Shown here piece by piece: positions 8,347 to 18,489 of a stretch of 64,000 nucleotides of DNA. The stretch is taken from the NCBI RefSeq assembly GCF_030766935.1, contig NZ_JASERL010000003.1, positions 558,001-622,000 on the forward strand. Direction: 5' to 3'. A program made the position numbers and the translations under genes. The DNA is from Streptomyces sp. KL109B. GTDB lineage: Bacteria > Actinomycetota > Actinomycetes > Streptomycetales > Streptomycetaceae. The notes under the pieces are model-generated. The model was not told where the DNA came from and made no database searches. It saw nothing but the letters and a program-made list of their open reading frames with translations. How positions within the stretch are numbered: the stretch's first letter is position 1; each line of letters begins with the position of its first letter.

Positions 8347-9509
8347 GCGTGCGCGGAGCGGACCGGCTCGGTGGGCAGGCGGCCATCGTCGGCATCGGGG
8401 CCACCGAGTTCTCCAAGGACTCGGGGCGCAGCGAGCTGAAGCTCGCCGTGGAGGCGGTGCACACGGCGCTCGACGACGCGGGCCTCACCCCGGCCGATGT
8501 CGACGGCATGGTCACCTTCACCATGGACACCAACCCCGAGATCACCGTGGCGCAGGCCGCGGGCATCGGGGAGCTGTCCTTCTTCTCCCGGGTGCACTAC
8601 GGGGGCGGCGCGGCCTGCGGCACCGTCCAGCAGGCGGCCCTCGCCGTGGCGAGCGGAGTGGCCGATGTCGTCGTCTGCTACCGGGCGTTCAACGAGCGCT
8701 CGGGCCGGCGCTTCGGCTCCGGAGTGCAGCACCGGGAGCCGTCCGTGGAAGGAGTGGCGCTCGGCTGGAACCTGCCGTTCGGGCTGCTCACTCCGGCGTC
8801 CTGGGTGGCGATGACGGCGCAGCGCTATCTCCACACGTACGGGCTGACCCCCGAGGCCTTCGGCCATGTCGCGGTCACCGACCGCAAATACGCGGCGACG
8901 AACCCGGCGGCGTACTTCTACGAGAAGCCGATCACGCTGGAGGACCACGCCGCCTCGCGCTGGATCGTCGACCCGCTGCGGCTGCTCGACTGCTGTCAGG
9001 AGACGGACGGCGGGCAGGCGATCGTCGTCACGAGCGTGGAGCGGGCCCGCGAGCTGCCGAACCCGCCCGCGGTGATCCGGGCGGCGGCGCAGGGCGCGGG
9101 CCGCGCGCAGGAGCAGATGACGAGCTTCTACCGGGACGAACTCACGGGGCTGCCCGAGATGAGCGTCGTGGCACGGCAGCTGTGGCGCTCGGCCGGACTC
9201 GGCCCCGACGACATCGACGTGGGCATCCTCTACGACCACTTCACGCCGTTCGTGCTCATGCAGCTTGAGGAGTTCGGGTTCTGCAAGCCGGGCGAGGCGG
9301 CCGGGTTCGTGGCGGAGGAGAGGCTGCCGTTGAACACCCACGGAGGGCAGTTGGGAGAGGCGTATCTGCACGGTATGAACGGCATAGCCGAGGGCGTGCG
9401 ACAGGTGCGCGGCACGGCCGTGAACCAGATACCCGGCGCGGCCACCGCCCTGGTCACGGCGGGCACCGGCGTCCCTACATCGGGTCTGATTCTGGGGTCG
9501 GACGGCTGA
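8343..9509 (+). CDS. Ltp2-like thiolase-fold aldolase / lipid-transfer protein
   Basis: A 388-residue thiolase-superfamily protein (ATEFSKDSGRSELKLAVEAV; HYGGGAACGTVQQAALAVAS; LNTHGGQLGEAYLHGMNG). The LNTHGG...GEAYLHG region is typical of SCP-x/Ltp-type thiolases. In the igr system Ltp2 performs a retro-aldol cleavage that releases propionyl-CoA from the steroid side chain, and it needs the DUF35 domain of ChsH2. The whole neighbourhood supports this reading; another branched or cyclic acyl-CoA substrate is possible. It is the last gene of the operon and a hairpin follows. Confidence 0.83.
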   Translation: MSVRGADRLGGQAAIVGIGATEFSKDSGRSELKLAVEAVHTALDDAGLTPADVDGMVTFTMDTNPEITVAQAAGIGELSFFSRVHYGGGAACGTVQQAALAVASGVADVVVCYRAFNERSGRRFGSGVQHREPSVEGVALGWNLPFGLLTPASWVAMTAQRYLHTYGLTPEAFGHVAVTDRKYAATNPAAYFYEKPITLEDHAASRWIVDPLRLLDCCQETDGGQAIVVTSVERARELPNPPAVIRAAAQGAGRAQEQMTSFYRDELTGLPEMSVVARQLWRSAGLGPDDIDVGILYDHFTPFVLMQLEEFGFCKPGEAAGFVAEERLPLNTHGGQLGEAYLHGMNGIAEGVRQVRGTAVNQIPGAATALVTAGTGVPTSGLILGSDG

Positions 9510-9520
9510 ACGCGGTGTGT

Positions 9521-9543
9521 GTCCCCGCTTCCTGGGCGGGGAC
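9521..9543 (+). terminator. hairpin after the igr-like operon
   Basis: GTCCCCGC (9521-9528) pairs with GCGGGGAC (9536-9543) across a 7-nt loop, 12 nt after the thiolase stop. No U-tract follows, which is usual for streptomycete terminators. Confidence 0.6.
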
Positions 9544-9561
9544 GGGGGCTTCACTCGGCCC

Positions 9562-10434
9562 ATGCGCAGGCAATGTCGATGGCAATGGTTGACCTTGGGT
9601 CTCGGGTGGCTGCTCCTGGGCGTCGGACTCGTGCCGACGGCCGCGGCGGAGGGGCCTCGTGCCGTGGCGTCCGTGAGAGCGGGGGCCGACGAGTCATCGG
9701 GGCCCTGGCGCTCCGGAGTGCGGACCTTCCGCGGCCGGGCCTTCGACGCGTGCAGGGCGCCCTCCCTCGACACCATGCGGCGCTGGCAGCACTCGAAGTA
9801 CCGGGCGGTGGGCGTCTATTACGGGGGCCGCGCCAGGGCCTGCCCGCACCAGCGGAACCTCGACCGGGCCTGGGTGCGCTCCGTGACCCGCATGGGGTGG
9901 CGGATCCTGCCGGTCTATGTGGGCTCGCAGGCGCCCTGCGTCACCGCGCACCACAAGAAGGACGTGCGCATCGGGCGCCACCCGTGGTCGCAGGGCGTGC
10001 GCGAGGCGCGGGACGCGGTGGGCCGCGCCAAGGCGCTCGGCATCCGGTCGAGCAGCCCGCTCTACCTCGACATGGAGGCGTACAACGACCGGAAGAAGGG
10101 CTGCGCGCGGACGACGCTGTCGTTCGTCCGCGCATGGGACCGCGAGGCGAGCCGGCAGGGGTACGTTCCCGGCTTCTACAGCAGCGCGGGATCCGGGGTG
10201 CGGCACATGGAGGCGGCCCGCCGCGCGGGCGTTCCCGACCTGCCCGCGGTGATGTGGTTCGCCCGCTGGCACACGCGGCCGCACCTCTACCGGGAGCCGG
10301 TGCTCAAGGCGCGCGCCTGGCACCCGCAGCGCAGGATCCACCAGTACGCGGGGAACGTGAAGGAGCGGCACGGCGGCCGTACGCTGGTGATCGACCGGAA
10401 CGTGGTGGACGCGCCGGTGGCCAGGATCGGCTGA
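9562..10434 (+). CDS. secreted DUF1906 (glycoside-hydrolase-like) protein
   Basis: A 290-residue protein with an N-terminal signal peptide (positively charged start, hydrophobic LTLGLGWLLLGVGLVP, cleavage near AAAEG). The mature part has DUF1906 features: FDACRAPSLDTMRRW, YRAVGVYYGGRARAC, WRILPVYVGSQAPC, the acidic LYLDMEAYND, VPGFYSSAGSG and a C-terminal IHQYAGNV...VIDRNVVD. DUF1906 proteins have a TIM-barrel fold related to glycoside hydrolases and are exported in actinomycetes; their substrate is generally unknown. ATG 9562 is the only start that leaves an intact signal peptide. Confidence 0.8.
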   Translation: MRRQCRWQWLTLGLGWLLLGVGLVPTAAAEGPRAVASVRAGADESSGPWRSGVRTFRGRAFDACRAPSLDTMRRWQHSKYRAVGVYYGGRARACPHQRNLDRAWVRSVTRMGWRILPVYVGSQAPCVTAHHKKDVRIGRHPWSQGVREARDAVGRAKALGIRSSSPLYLDMEAYNDRKKGCARTTLSFVRAWDREASRQGYVPGFYSSAGSGVRHMEAARRAGVPDLPAVMWFARWHTRPHLYREPVLKARAWHPQRRIHQYAGNVKERHGGRTLVIDRNVVDAPVARIG

Positions 10435-10680
10435 GCGGGCTCCGGACCGGGGCCCGGCCGGGCGAGCCCACGGCCACGCCTCGCGCGCCTCGCGCCCACG
10501 GCCACGCCCGCGCCCACGGCCCCGTACGACAAGAGCAGTCAGGGTCGACCCCCAGGGGACCTCGCCCCTGGCTCCACCTTCAGGAGGTGGGGCCAGCACC
10601 CCTCGTACAACCTGAGGCGGACGCCGCTTCGGGACCTCCGGCCGATCCCCGGAAGTAGGGGGCGCTCATAGCGTGGAGCC

Positions 10681-11202
10681 ATGACCGCAACCCTCTCGGC
10701 ACCCACGACATACCCGTCGTTCGCGTCGTATGTCAGCGCGCGCCAGCCGGTGCTGCTGCGCACCGCCCGGTCGTTGACGTCGAACCCGTGCGACGCCGAG
10801 GACCTGTTGCAGACCGCGCTCACGAAGACGTACGTCGCGTGGGACCGGATCGAGGACCACCGGGCGCTCGACGGCTACGTACGCAGGGCCCTGCTGAACA
10901 CCCGGACCTCGCAGTGGCGCAAGCGCAAGGTCGACGAGTTCGTCTGCGACGAGCTGCCCGAGCACCCGGAGGTGCCGGCCGGGGACCCCGCCGAACAGCA
11001 GGCGCTGCACGACGCGATGTGGCGCGCCATCACCAAACTCCCGGCGCGGCAGCGGGCGATGGTCGTGCTGCGCTACTACGAGGACCTGAGCGAGGCCCAG
11101 ACGGCGCAGGTCCTCGGCGTCTCCATCGGCACGGTGAAGAGCGCGGTGTCCCGGGCGCTCGGCAAGCTCCGCGAGGACCCGGAGCTGCGGCACACGGCGT
11201 GA
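10681..11202 (+). CDS. SigE-family (ECF-type) RNA polymerase sigma factor
   Basis: A 173-residue sigma factor of the streptomycete SigE-family (SigE70-type) group. Region 2 is DAEDLLQTALTKTYVAWDRI, and region 4 is LPARQRAMVVLRYYEDLSEAQTAQVLGVSIGTVKSAVSRAL with its helix-turn-helix. No anti-sigma gene is adjacent. The ATG at 10681 lies very close to a candidate promoter motif (10645-10658) that recurs before the downstream acyl-CoA synthetase gene, so this sigma factor may control both. Confidence 0.87.
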   Translation: MTATLSAPTTYPSFASYVSARQPVLLRTARSLTSNPCDAEDLLQTALTKTYVAWDRIEDHRALDGYVRRALLNTRTSQWRKRKVDEFVCDELPEHPEVPAGDPAEQQALHDAMWRAITKLPARQRAMVVLRYYEDLSEAQTAQVLGVSIGTVKSAVSRALGKLREDPELRHTA

Positions 11203-11259
11203 CCAGCGGCTGTGATCGTCATGGCCAGCGGCTGATCTTGGGTGATCCCTTGATCGATC

Positions 11260-11292
11260 ATCCCCGGAAGTAGTGACATACCGCCTGGTATG
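11260..11292 (+). promoter_or_regulatory. shared promoter motif and palindromic operator before acyl-CoA synthetase gene
   Basis: ATCCCCGGAAGTAG (11260-11273) is identical to 10645-10658 upstream of the ECF sigma gene. Just downstream is CATACC-GCCT-GGTATG (11277-11292), a perfect 6-4-6 palindrome where a -10 would lie. The first could be a -35 region read by an alternative sigma factor, the second a repressor site. Both roles are inferred. Confidence 0.5.
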
Positions 11293-11345
11293 CAGTGAGA
11301 ATCAGCGGACCCCTACTGCTCCGTAGCGCCCACCGGGAGGACGCC

Positions 11346-12998
<1,653 letters not shown>

Positions 12999-13020
12999 GG
13001 TCCTGTCCGTCGTGACGGCC

Positions 13021-13036
13021 TGTTTCACGTGAAACG
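13021..13036. promoter_or_regulatory. parS: parS site (ParB-binding)
   Basis: TGTTTCACGTGAAACG contains the perfect 14-bp palindrome GTTTCACGTGAAAC (13022-13035). This is the streptomycete/bacterial parS core, with 15 of 16 bases matching TGTTTCACGTGAAACA. Chromosomal parS sites cluster around oriC in Streptomyces and seed the ParB complex for segregation. It lies in the short gap after the ligase gene, between coding regions. Confidence 0.85.
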
Positions 13037-13061
13037 GGGGCGGCCCGAAAGGGCCGCCCCC
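13036..13061. terminator. bidirectional hairpin between convergent genes
   Basis: GGGGGCGGCCC and GGGCCGCCCCC flank a GAAA tetraloop. It lies between the rightward acyl-CoA synthetase gene and the leftward PAS/pseudokinase gene and directly abuts parS. Confidence 0.75.
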
Positions 13062-13100
13062 GTACGCGTATTGGGACCCCTGCGGGGCGCCTATGGGCGA

Positions 13101-16100
13101 CTAATTCGTCCCTATCTTCGCCAGTACGTCCACGATTCGGCCCTGCACCTCGGCGCTCGTCGAACGCTCCGCGAGGAACAGCACCGTCTCCCCCGCCGCG
13201 AGCCGCGGCAGGTCGGCGTGGTCGACGGCGGCGGTGTAGACGACGAGCGGGGTGCGGTTCAACTGCCCGTTCGCGCGCAGCCAGTCGATGATCCCGGCCT
13301 GCCCGCGACGTACCTGCAGCAGATCCATGACCACCAGGTTCGGCCGCAGTTCCGCCGCGATGGCCACCGCGTCCGTGTCGTTCGAGGCCCGCTCGACCTG
13401 CATCCCACGTCGTTCGAGGGTCGAGGTCAGGGCGAGCGCGATCTCCTCGTGCTCCTCGATCAACAGGACGCGCGGCGGGTGCTGTTCGCTGTCCCGAGGG
13501 GCGAGCGCCTTCAGGAGTACGGCCGGGTCGGCGCCGTACGCCGCCTCGCGCGTCGCCTGTCCGAGGCCCGCGGTCACCAGGACCGGCACCTCGGCCGCGA
13601 CGGCGGCCTGCCGCAGCGACTGCAGCGCGGTCCGCGTGATCGGACCGGTCAGCGGGTCCACGAACAGGGCGGCGGGGAACGCCGCGATCTGCGCGTCGAC
13701 CTCCTCACGGGAGTGCACGGTCACCGGGCGGTAGCCGCGCTCGCTCAGCGCCTGCTGCGTCGCCACGTCGGGGGCGGGCCAGACGAGGAGGCGGCGCGGG
13801 TTGTCGAGCGGCTCGGGCGGCAGTTCGTCGTCCATCGGCATCGGCTGCGGCCGGTTGGCGACCTCGACGGCTCCGCCGGGACCGTCCAGCGGCTCGGGGC
13901 CCTCGACGCCGTCCTGGTCGGGGGCGCCGATCGCGTAGGCGCGACCGCTGCCCTCGGAGGCGTTGGCGTTCGGCGCGAGGAGCGGGGGCTGCGGCTGCGG
14001 GTGCGGGTGCGGGTGCGGCCGGGCCTGGGTTCCCTGCGGGGGCGTGCCCTGGGCGGTGCCCTGCGCGGGGGTGCCTTGTGGCGGGGCGGGCGTGGTGCTG
14101 CCCGTGTCCGGCTGCTCCTGGCGGGTGGCCTGCCGGGGGTCCTGCCGGGTGTCCTCGCGCTTGGACAGCTTGCGGCGCCGACCGGACCCGCCGAGCGTTC
14201 CGCCCTGCGTACCGGATCCGCCCTGCGTACCGGCCCCTGCCTGCGGCTGGGCCTGCGGCTGTGGAGCGGCGCCCGGACGCGGCGGAGCCTGCGGCGGAAC
14301 CGGGGGCTGCGGCCGACGCGGTTGCTGCGCGGCGACCTGCCGTCCGAAGGGCACACCCTGCCCCAACGTCCGCACGCTGAAGGCCCGTCCCTGCGTCGAG
14401 TTCGTGTCACCGGCCGGGGACTGCTCCGGGGCCTGGGGCTTCGGGGCCTCGGCGGGCAGCGGTTGGGCGGCGGCAGCGGGGCGGGGCTGCGGGGGGCTTT
14501 CGGGGGCGGGCGCGGTTTCCTGTGCGGGCGTGGACTCCGCGGGTGCCGAGGTGCCTTCGGGGGCGGCCGGGGCGCTCTGCGGCTCCGGCTGTGTCTGCGG
14601 CTCAGGCTGCGGCTTCGGTTCCGGCTGCGGCTGTGCCTGTGGTTGTGGCTGCGGCTGTGCCGGGGTCGTGGTCGTGGTCGTGGCCTTTTGGCCGTCGCCT
14701 GCCTGCTGCTCCTCGGGCTGCGTCTCCGGCGGCAGCGCCGCGCCCGTACCCGTACCCGTACCCGTACCCGTACCCGTGGCCGGGGTGGCCTGCAGCGGCG
14801 TGGGCGTGCCCTGAGCGGGCGTGGCCTGCGCCGGGTGCGGCTGCGGCGGGGTGTGGTCCTGGGCCGGGTGCGCCTCGGCGGAGTCGTGCTGCTGCGCCTC
14901 GTCCGGCAGCGGGAGGGGCTGCGGCTGCGGCGCGGGCCGGGCGTCGCTCTCCTGCGTCGCGGGGGCGGCGGCGTCCGGCTCGTCCTGCGGTACGTCACCG
15001 GGGGCGGTCTGCGCCTCGGTCTGCGCCTCGGGCTTGGCCTCCGGTACCCGGTCGGCCTCGGCGGGCGGCAGCGCGAACACCTCGCGCGGCCCGGCCTGCT
15101 GCTGCGCGGCCTGCGCCTCTTGCGCCGCCTGCGCGGTGCGGAGCGCACGCCGTGCCCGCCGCCCGGTCGGCTGCGCGGAGGCGGCCCCGGCCAACTCCAG
15201 CTCGCCCTGCGCGGGTTCGGCGCCCTGCTCCCCGTCGGGGGCGGACCCGGACGGCAGCGCGGGCAGCGCGGCCTGCTCCTGACCTCCGGCACGCCGGGCC
15301 CGGCGCCCGGTCGGCGCGGGCACGCCCTGCGGCGGCACCGTGTCGCCCAACGCGGGCGCGGCCGTTCCGTGTTCGGCCGAGGTCACCACGGCGCCCTCGG
15401 CGGCGGCCTCCTCCTGGGCGGGGCGTCCGCGCCTGCGGCCCGTACCGCCGGAGGGGGTCGACTGTCCGCCGCCGGAAACGCCGCTCTCCAGGAACGAGTC
15501 GACCGAGGGCCCGGCGGCACGGCGCGCCCTGCGGCGCCCGCCACCGCCGGTGGCCTGCGCGGGAAGGTTCGGGTGCGCCTCGGGGGAAGCGTCCTGGGAC
15601 TCGGCGCGCTCCACGGAGACATTGGCGGGAGCGTCGAGGGGAGCCTCGGCGGGCACCTCGCCGGACGAATCACCGGGGACCCCACCGGGGACGGTCTCCT
15701 CGACCGGACCCGGACCCGGACCCGGCCCCGGACCGGTGACGACCCCGGCCCCCGCCCCCGTCCCGATCGGCACTTCGAGGACGTACGCGCTGCCGCTCAT
15801 CCCCGGCACCTCGTGCGTCTGCAGCACGCCGCCGTGCGCGCGCACGATGCCGTGCACGATCGGCCCGTGCACCGGGTCCCCGCCCGAGTACGGCCCGCGC
15901 ACCTCGATTCGTACGTTCGTCCCGCGCTGTGCGGCGGCCACGACCACGGTCGAGTCGACGTACCCGGTGGTGGCGGGCGTCCGGGCGTTGCCGGTGGCGT
16001 CGATCCCGGCGACGTCGGCGATCAGGTGCGCGAGCGCGGTCGCGAGCCGCCCCGCGTCCACCTCGGCCTCGATCGGCGGCGCGTGCACGGCGAACTGCAC

Positions 16101-17513
16101 GCGGCCCGGCCCGATCAGCTCGACGGCCCCGTCGACACCGGCGGCCACGACGGCGTCGAACATGACGTTCGTACGGGAGAGCAGGGAACCGCCCTCGTCC
16201 AGGGTCTGGTAGGCGAGCACGTTGTCGACGAGCGTCGTCATCCGCGAGTAACCGGCGGCCAGATGGTGCAGCACCTGGTTGGCCTCGGGCCACAACTGCC
16301 CGGCGTCGTCGGCGGCGAGCTGGCTCAGCTCGCTCCGCAGCTCGTCCAACGGCCCGCGCAGCGACTGCCCGAGCACGGCGAGCAGCTGCGTGTGCCGCGC
16401 GGCCAGCGCCTCGTAACGGTCCTTCTCGCGCTCGGCGAGCGCGGCGCCGCGCTCCTTCTCGGCGGACAGGTCCTCGGAGTGCTGCTCGCGCACGCTCGCG
16501 AGCTCACCGGTCAGCGTCTCGCGTACGGAGGTCAGCTCGGCGCCCAGTTCCTCGCGCACCCGCTCCAGCTCGGCGGCGCTCGCCTCGCGCACCTGCCGCA
16601 GTTCTTCGGCGCGCTCCTCGCGCTCCTTCTCGGCGGCCTCGTCGCGCCGGGCGAGTTCCTCGGTGTGCTCGACGGTCAGCTTCTCGTGCGCGCGGCGGTC
16701 GGCGAAGGTCATGACGGCGCCGACCAGTTGATCCCCGTCGCGCACCGGCGCCGTCGTCATGTCGACGGGAACCCGGTCGCCGTTCTTGGCCCACAGCACC
16801 TGGCCGCGCACCCGGTGCTTGCGCCCGGAGCGCAGCGTGTCGGCGAGCGGGGACTCCTCGTACGGGAACGGCTCGCCGTCCGGACGCGAGTGCAGGATCA
16901 GCGGATGCAGCTCCTGCCCACCCAGATCACTGGCCCGGAAGCCGAGTATCTGCGCGGCGGCGGGGTTGACGAGCACGATCCGCCCATCGGTGTCGGTCCC
17001 GACGACACCCTCCGAAGCGGCCCGCAGAATCATCTCGGTCTGCCGCTGCGAACGGGCCAGTTCGGCCTCGGTGTCGACGGTTCCCGACAGGTCGCGCACG
17101 ACGAGCATGAGCAGTTCGGACCCGCTGTACCCCGGGCCGCCGCCGGCGCCGGTGGCGTACGGATCCACGGCGTCCCGCGCGCTGTCGGCGAGATTCGCGG
17201 AGGTCACCTCGACGGGGAACTCGCTGGAGTCGGTGCGCCGCGCGGTCATCCGCGTCGGCTTGGTCCGCCCGCGCTCGTCGGTCACGGTGTCGGGCCGGCG
17301 CATGGAGCCGGGGATCAGCCGAGAGTCGAACTCGGGGAGGAGGTCGAGGAGTCCGCGCCCCACGAGTGCCGTGCCGGGTGCCTCGAAGGCCTCCAGGGCG
17401 ATCGAGTTGGCGTTGACCACGGTCCCGTTGGTGTTGACCAGCAACAACCCGTCCGGGAGCGCGTCAAGTATGGCTGCGAGGCGAGCAGCGCCTCGGGATG
17501 GCCTGCTGCTCAC
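13101..17513 (-). CDS. large PAS / degenerate histidine-kinase / receiver-domain protein
   Basis: This 1470-residue protein has two N-terminal PAS domains (AILDALPDGLLLVNTNGTVV and ASEGVVGTDTDGRIVLVNPA). A Glu/Arg/Ala coiled coil follows (~280-380), then a HisKA/HATPase-like region in which the phosphoacceptor His is missing: LGQSLRGPLDEL stands where SHELRTPL is expected. The N- and G-boxes are also not recognisable. A ~550-residue Pro/Gln/Ala/Thr-rich linker includes CCCGTA hexamer repeats (about 14743-14777). Two C-terminal receiver-like domains follow; the last keeps Asp in VVMDLLQ and Thr in VYTAAV, but Glu replaces the conserved Lys. It probably acts as a scaffold or sensor rather than a kinase. 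GTG 17513 has GGGAGG about 11 nt upstream. Confidence 0.85.
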   Translation of the reverse strand: MSSRPSRGAARLAAILDALPDGLLLVNTNGTVVNANSIALEAFEAPGTALVGRGLLDLLPEFDSRLIPGSMRRPDTVTDERGRTKPTRMTARRTDSSEFPVEVTSANLADSARDAVDPYATGAGGGPGYSGSELLMLVVRDLSGTVDTEAELARSQRQTEMILRAASEGVVGTDTDGRIVLVNPAAAQILGFRASDLGGQELHPLILHSRPDGEPFPYEESPLADTLRSGRKHRVRGQVLWAKNGDRVPVDMTTAPVRDGDQLVGAVMTFADRRAHEKLTVEHTEELARRDEAAEKEREERAEELRQVREASAAELERVREELGAELTSVRETLTGELASVREQHSEDLSAEKERGAALAEREKDRYEALAARHTQLLAVLGQSLRGPLDELRSELSQLAADDAGQLWPEANQVLHHLAAGYSRMTTLVDNVLAYQTLDEGGSLLSRTNVMFDAVVAAGVDGAVELIGPGRVQFAVHAPPIEAEVDAGRLATALAHLIADVAGIDATGNARTPATTGYVDSTVVVAAAQRGTNVRIEVRGPYSGGDPVHGPIVHGIVRAHGGVLQTHEVPGMSGSAYVLEVPIGTGAGAGVVTGPGPGPGPGPVEETVPGGVPGDSSGEVPAEAPLDAPANVSVERAESQDASPEAHPNLPAQATGGGGRRRARRAAGPSVDSFLESGVSGGGQSTPSGGTGRRRGRPAQEEAAAEGAVVTSAEHGTAAPALGDTVPPQGVPAPTGRRARRAGGQEQAALPALPSGSAPDGEQGAEPAQGELELAGAASAQPTGRRARRALRTAQAAQEAQAAQQQAGPREVFALPPAEADRVPEAKPEAQTEAQTAPGDVPQDEPDAAAPATQESDARPAPQPQPLPLPDEAQQHDSAEAHPAQDHTPPQPHPAQATPAQGTPTPLQATPATGTGTGTGTGTGAALPPETQPEEQQAGDGQKATTTTTTPAQPQPQPQAQPQPEPKPQPEPQTQPEPQSAPAAPEGTSAPAESTPAQETAPAPESPPQPRPAAAAQPLPAEAPKPQAPEQSPAGDTNSTQGRAFSVRTLGQGVPFGRQVAAQQPRRPQPPVPPQAPPRPGAAPQPQAQPQAGAGTQGGSGTQGGTLGGSGRRRKLSKREDTRQDPRQATRQEQPDTGSTTPAPPQGTPAQGTAQGTPPQGTQARPHPHPHPQPQPPLLAPNANASEGSGRAYAIGAPDQDGVEGPEPLDGPGGAVEVANRPQPMPMDDELPPEPLDNPRRLLVWPAPDVATQQALSERGYRPVTVHSREEVDAQIAAFPAALFVDPLTGPITRTALQSLRQAAVAAEVPVLVTAGLGQATREAAYGADPAVLLKALAPRDSEQHPPRVLLIEEHEEIALALTSTLERRGMQVERASNDTDAVAIAAELRPNLVVMDLLQVRRGQAGIIDWLRANGQLNRTPLVVYTAAVDHADLPRLAAGETVLFLAERSTSAEVQGRIVDVLAKIGTN
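14743..14777. repeat. hexanucleotide tandem repeat in the pseudokinase linker
   Basis: CCCGTA repeats about five to six times and encodes a Gly-Thr run on the minus strand inside the low-complexity linker. Length polymorphism is likely. Confidence 0.8.
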
Positions 17514-17707
17514 GACTGCGGTTCCTCCCTGATTACTGCGACTTGCCGACCGCCCGGACCATCCTTCGACGCGGTCCGCGGCGTATCACGGGAGGGAGTC
17601 TACGGGCAGTGGTTGCGCGAGAGGTCCCGGATGCGACGGAGCCCACGTAGAGGATGTGTTGATCCCGAGCGGGCCGAGTCACGACCCTGTGACCGATGGA
17701 CTCAGGG

Positions 17708-18172
17708 TCACGGCCCGGTCGCAGGCAGCACGGGCACCATCCGCTCCCACCGCGCGATCTCGCACCCGTTGCTCAACGCGTACGAGGAATCGACCACCCG
17801 ACCATGCCAATTCCCCTCAATACGGGCGGTGGCGGGGCCTCCGTACTGCATGGTGCAGCGCGCGTCGTCCGCGACGGGCGCGAACGGATCCACGCCCTCC
17901 GCCTCCAACTCGTCGAGCCGCCCGCACGCCCCGTCCGGATCCTCGTGCGTGCCACCCGCGGGCCGGCACTCCAGCTCGTACGTCCCGTCGCCGCCGTTGT
18001 CGGAATCGGCGACGGTGACGGTCAGCCGGTCGAGCCCACCGGCACCGGTGTCCGCGTGCGCGGCGACGGGGGTGGCGGCGAGGGCGGCGAGCGGGGCGGC
18101 GAGCGGGGCGGCGAGGGTGGCGGCGGATGCGAGCAGCCGAGATGAAATCCGGGAAGAAACAGACGTGAACAT
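17708..18172 (-). CDS. subtilisin-inhibitor-like (SSI) secreted protein
   Basis: A 154-residue protein with a signal peptide (residues 1-~40, Ala/Leu-rich core ending at AHADTG). The mature domain follows the SSI pattern: LTVTVADSDNGGDGTYELECRPAGGTHEDP, a second Cys in GACGRLDEL, a third in DARCTMQYGGP and a fourth in SNGCEIA. That is the usual two disulfides. SSI-family proteins inhibit secreted serine proteases. The usual reactive-site loop after the third Cys is altered (CTMQYGGPAT), so inhibitory activity is uncertain. ATG 18172 is chosen because it gives a normal signal peptide. Confidence 0.8.
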   Translation of the reverse strand: MFTSVSSRISSRLLASAATLAAPLAAPLAALAATPVAAHADTGAGGLDRLTVTVADSDNGGDGTYELECRPAGGTHEDPDGACGRLDELEAEGVDPFAPVADDARCTMQYGGPATARIEGNWHGRVVDSSYALSNGCEIARWERMVPVLPATGP

Positions 18173-18336
18173 GCCGTGCCCAACGCCCGCCCCCACCCCG
18201 GGGTTGCGCCCGACACCCCAGGCTTTGCCCTCTGGCCTGCCCTCCTAGTACCGTGGGGGGCGATTGGTGACGCAGCGCTCCGCTGTGTCATCATCTGCAC
18301 GCACCCACCTCGCGTCCGCGCGAGACGGGCTGTGCT

Positions 18337-18427
18337 GGAGGCGTCGCCTAGTCCGGTCTATGGCGCCGCACTGCTAATGCGGTTTGGGGTTTACCCCCCA
18401 TCGAGGGTTCAAATCCCTCCGCCTCCG
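18337..18427 (+). tRNA. tRNA-Ser(GCU)
   Basis: This 91-nt class II tRNA has acceptor stem GGAGGCG/CGCCTCC with discriminator G. Its anticodon loop CTGCTAA gives GCT, read as GCU, for AGC/AGU. The long variable arm and T-arm (GAGGG-TTCAAAT-CCCTC) are intact. Its 3' end served as the integration site of the island on its right: bases 18410-18423 recur at 23177-23190. Confidence 0.95.
18410..18423. other. left attachment site (att) within tRNA-Ser(GCU)
   Basis: CAAATCCCTCCGCC at the tRNA 3' end is repeated exactly at 23177-23190, on the far side of the integrase remnant and small-gene clusters. A tRNA 3' end duplicated across an integrase-bearing segment is the usual mark of site-specific integration. 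Confidence 0.7.
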
Positions 18428-18436
18428 CACTCTGAC

Positions 18437-18470
18437 CAGGGAGTTCATGTCGTAAGGCATGGGCTCCCTG
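18437..18470 (+). terminator. hairpin after tRNA-Ser(GCU)
   Basis: CAGGGAGTTCATG and CATGGGCTCCCTG pair over 13 positions, with two G-U wobbles, around TCGTAAGG. It probably ends tRNA transcription and may also serve the convergent integrase remnant. Confidence 0.6.
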
Positions 18471-18489
18471 AGTCGTTTCCGGAGCGAAT

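Noticed and set aside
13029..18248. 1739-codon plus-strand open frame across the PAS/pseudokinase gene
   Set aside because: It is the antisense shadow of the real minus-strand gene: composition is Arg/Gly/Leu-rich without domains, while the opposite strand has PAS and receiver domains.
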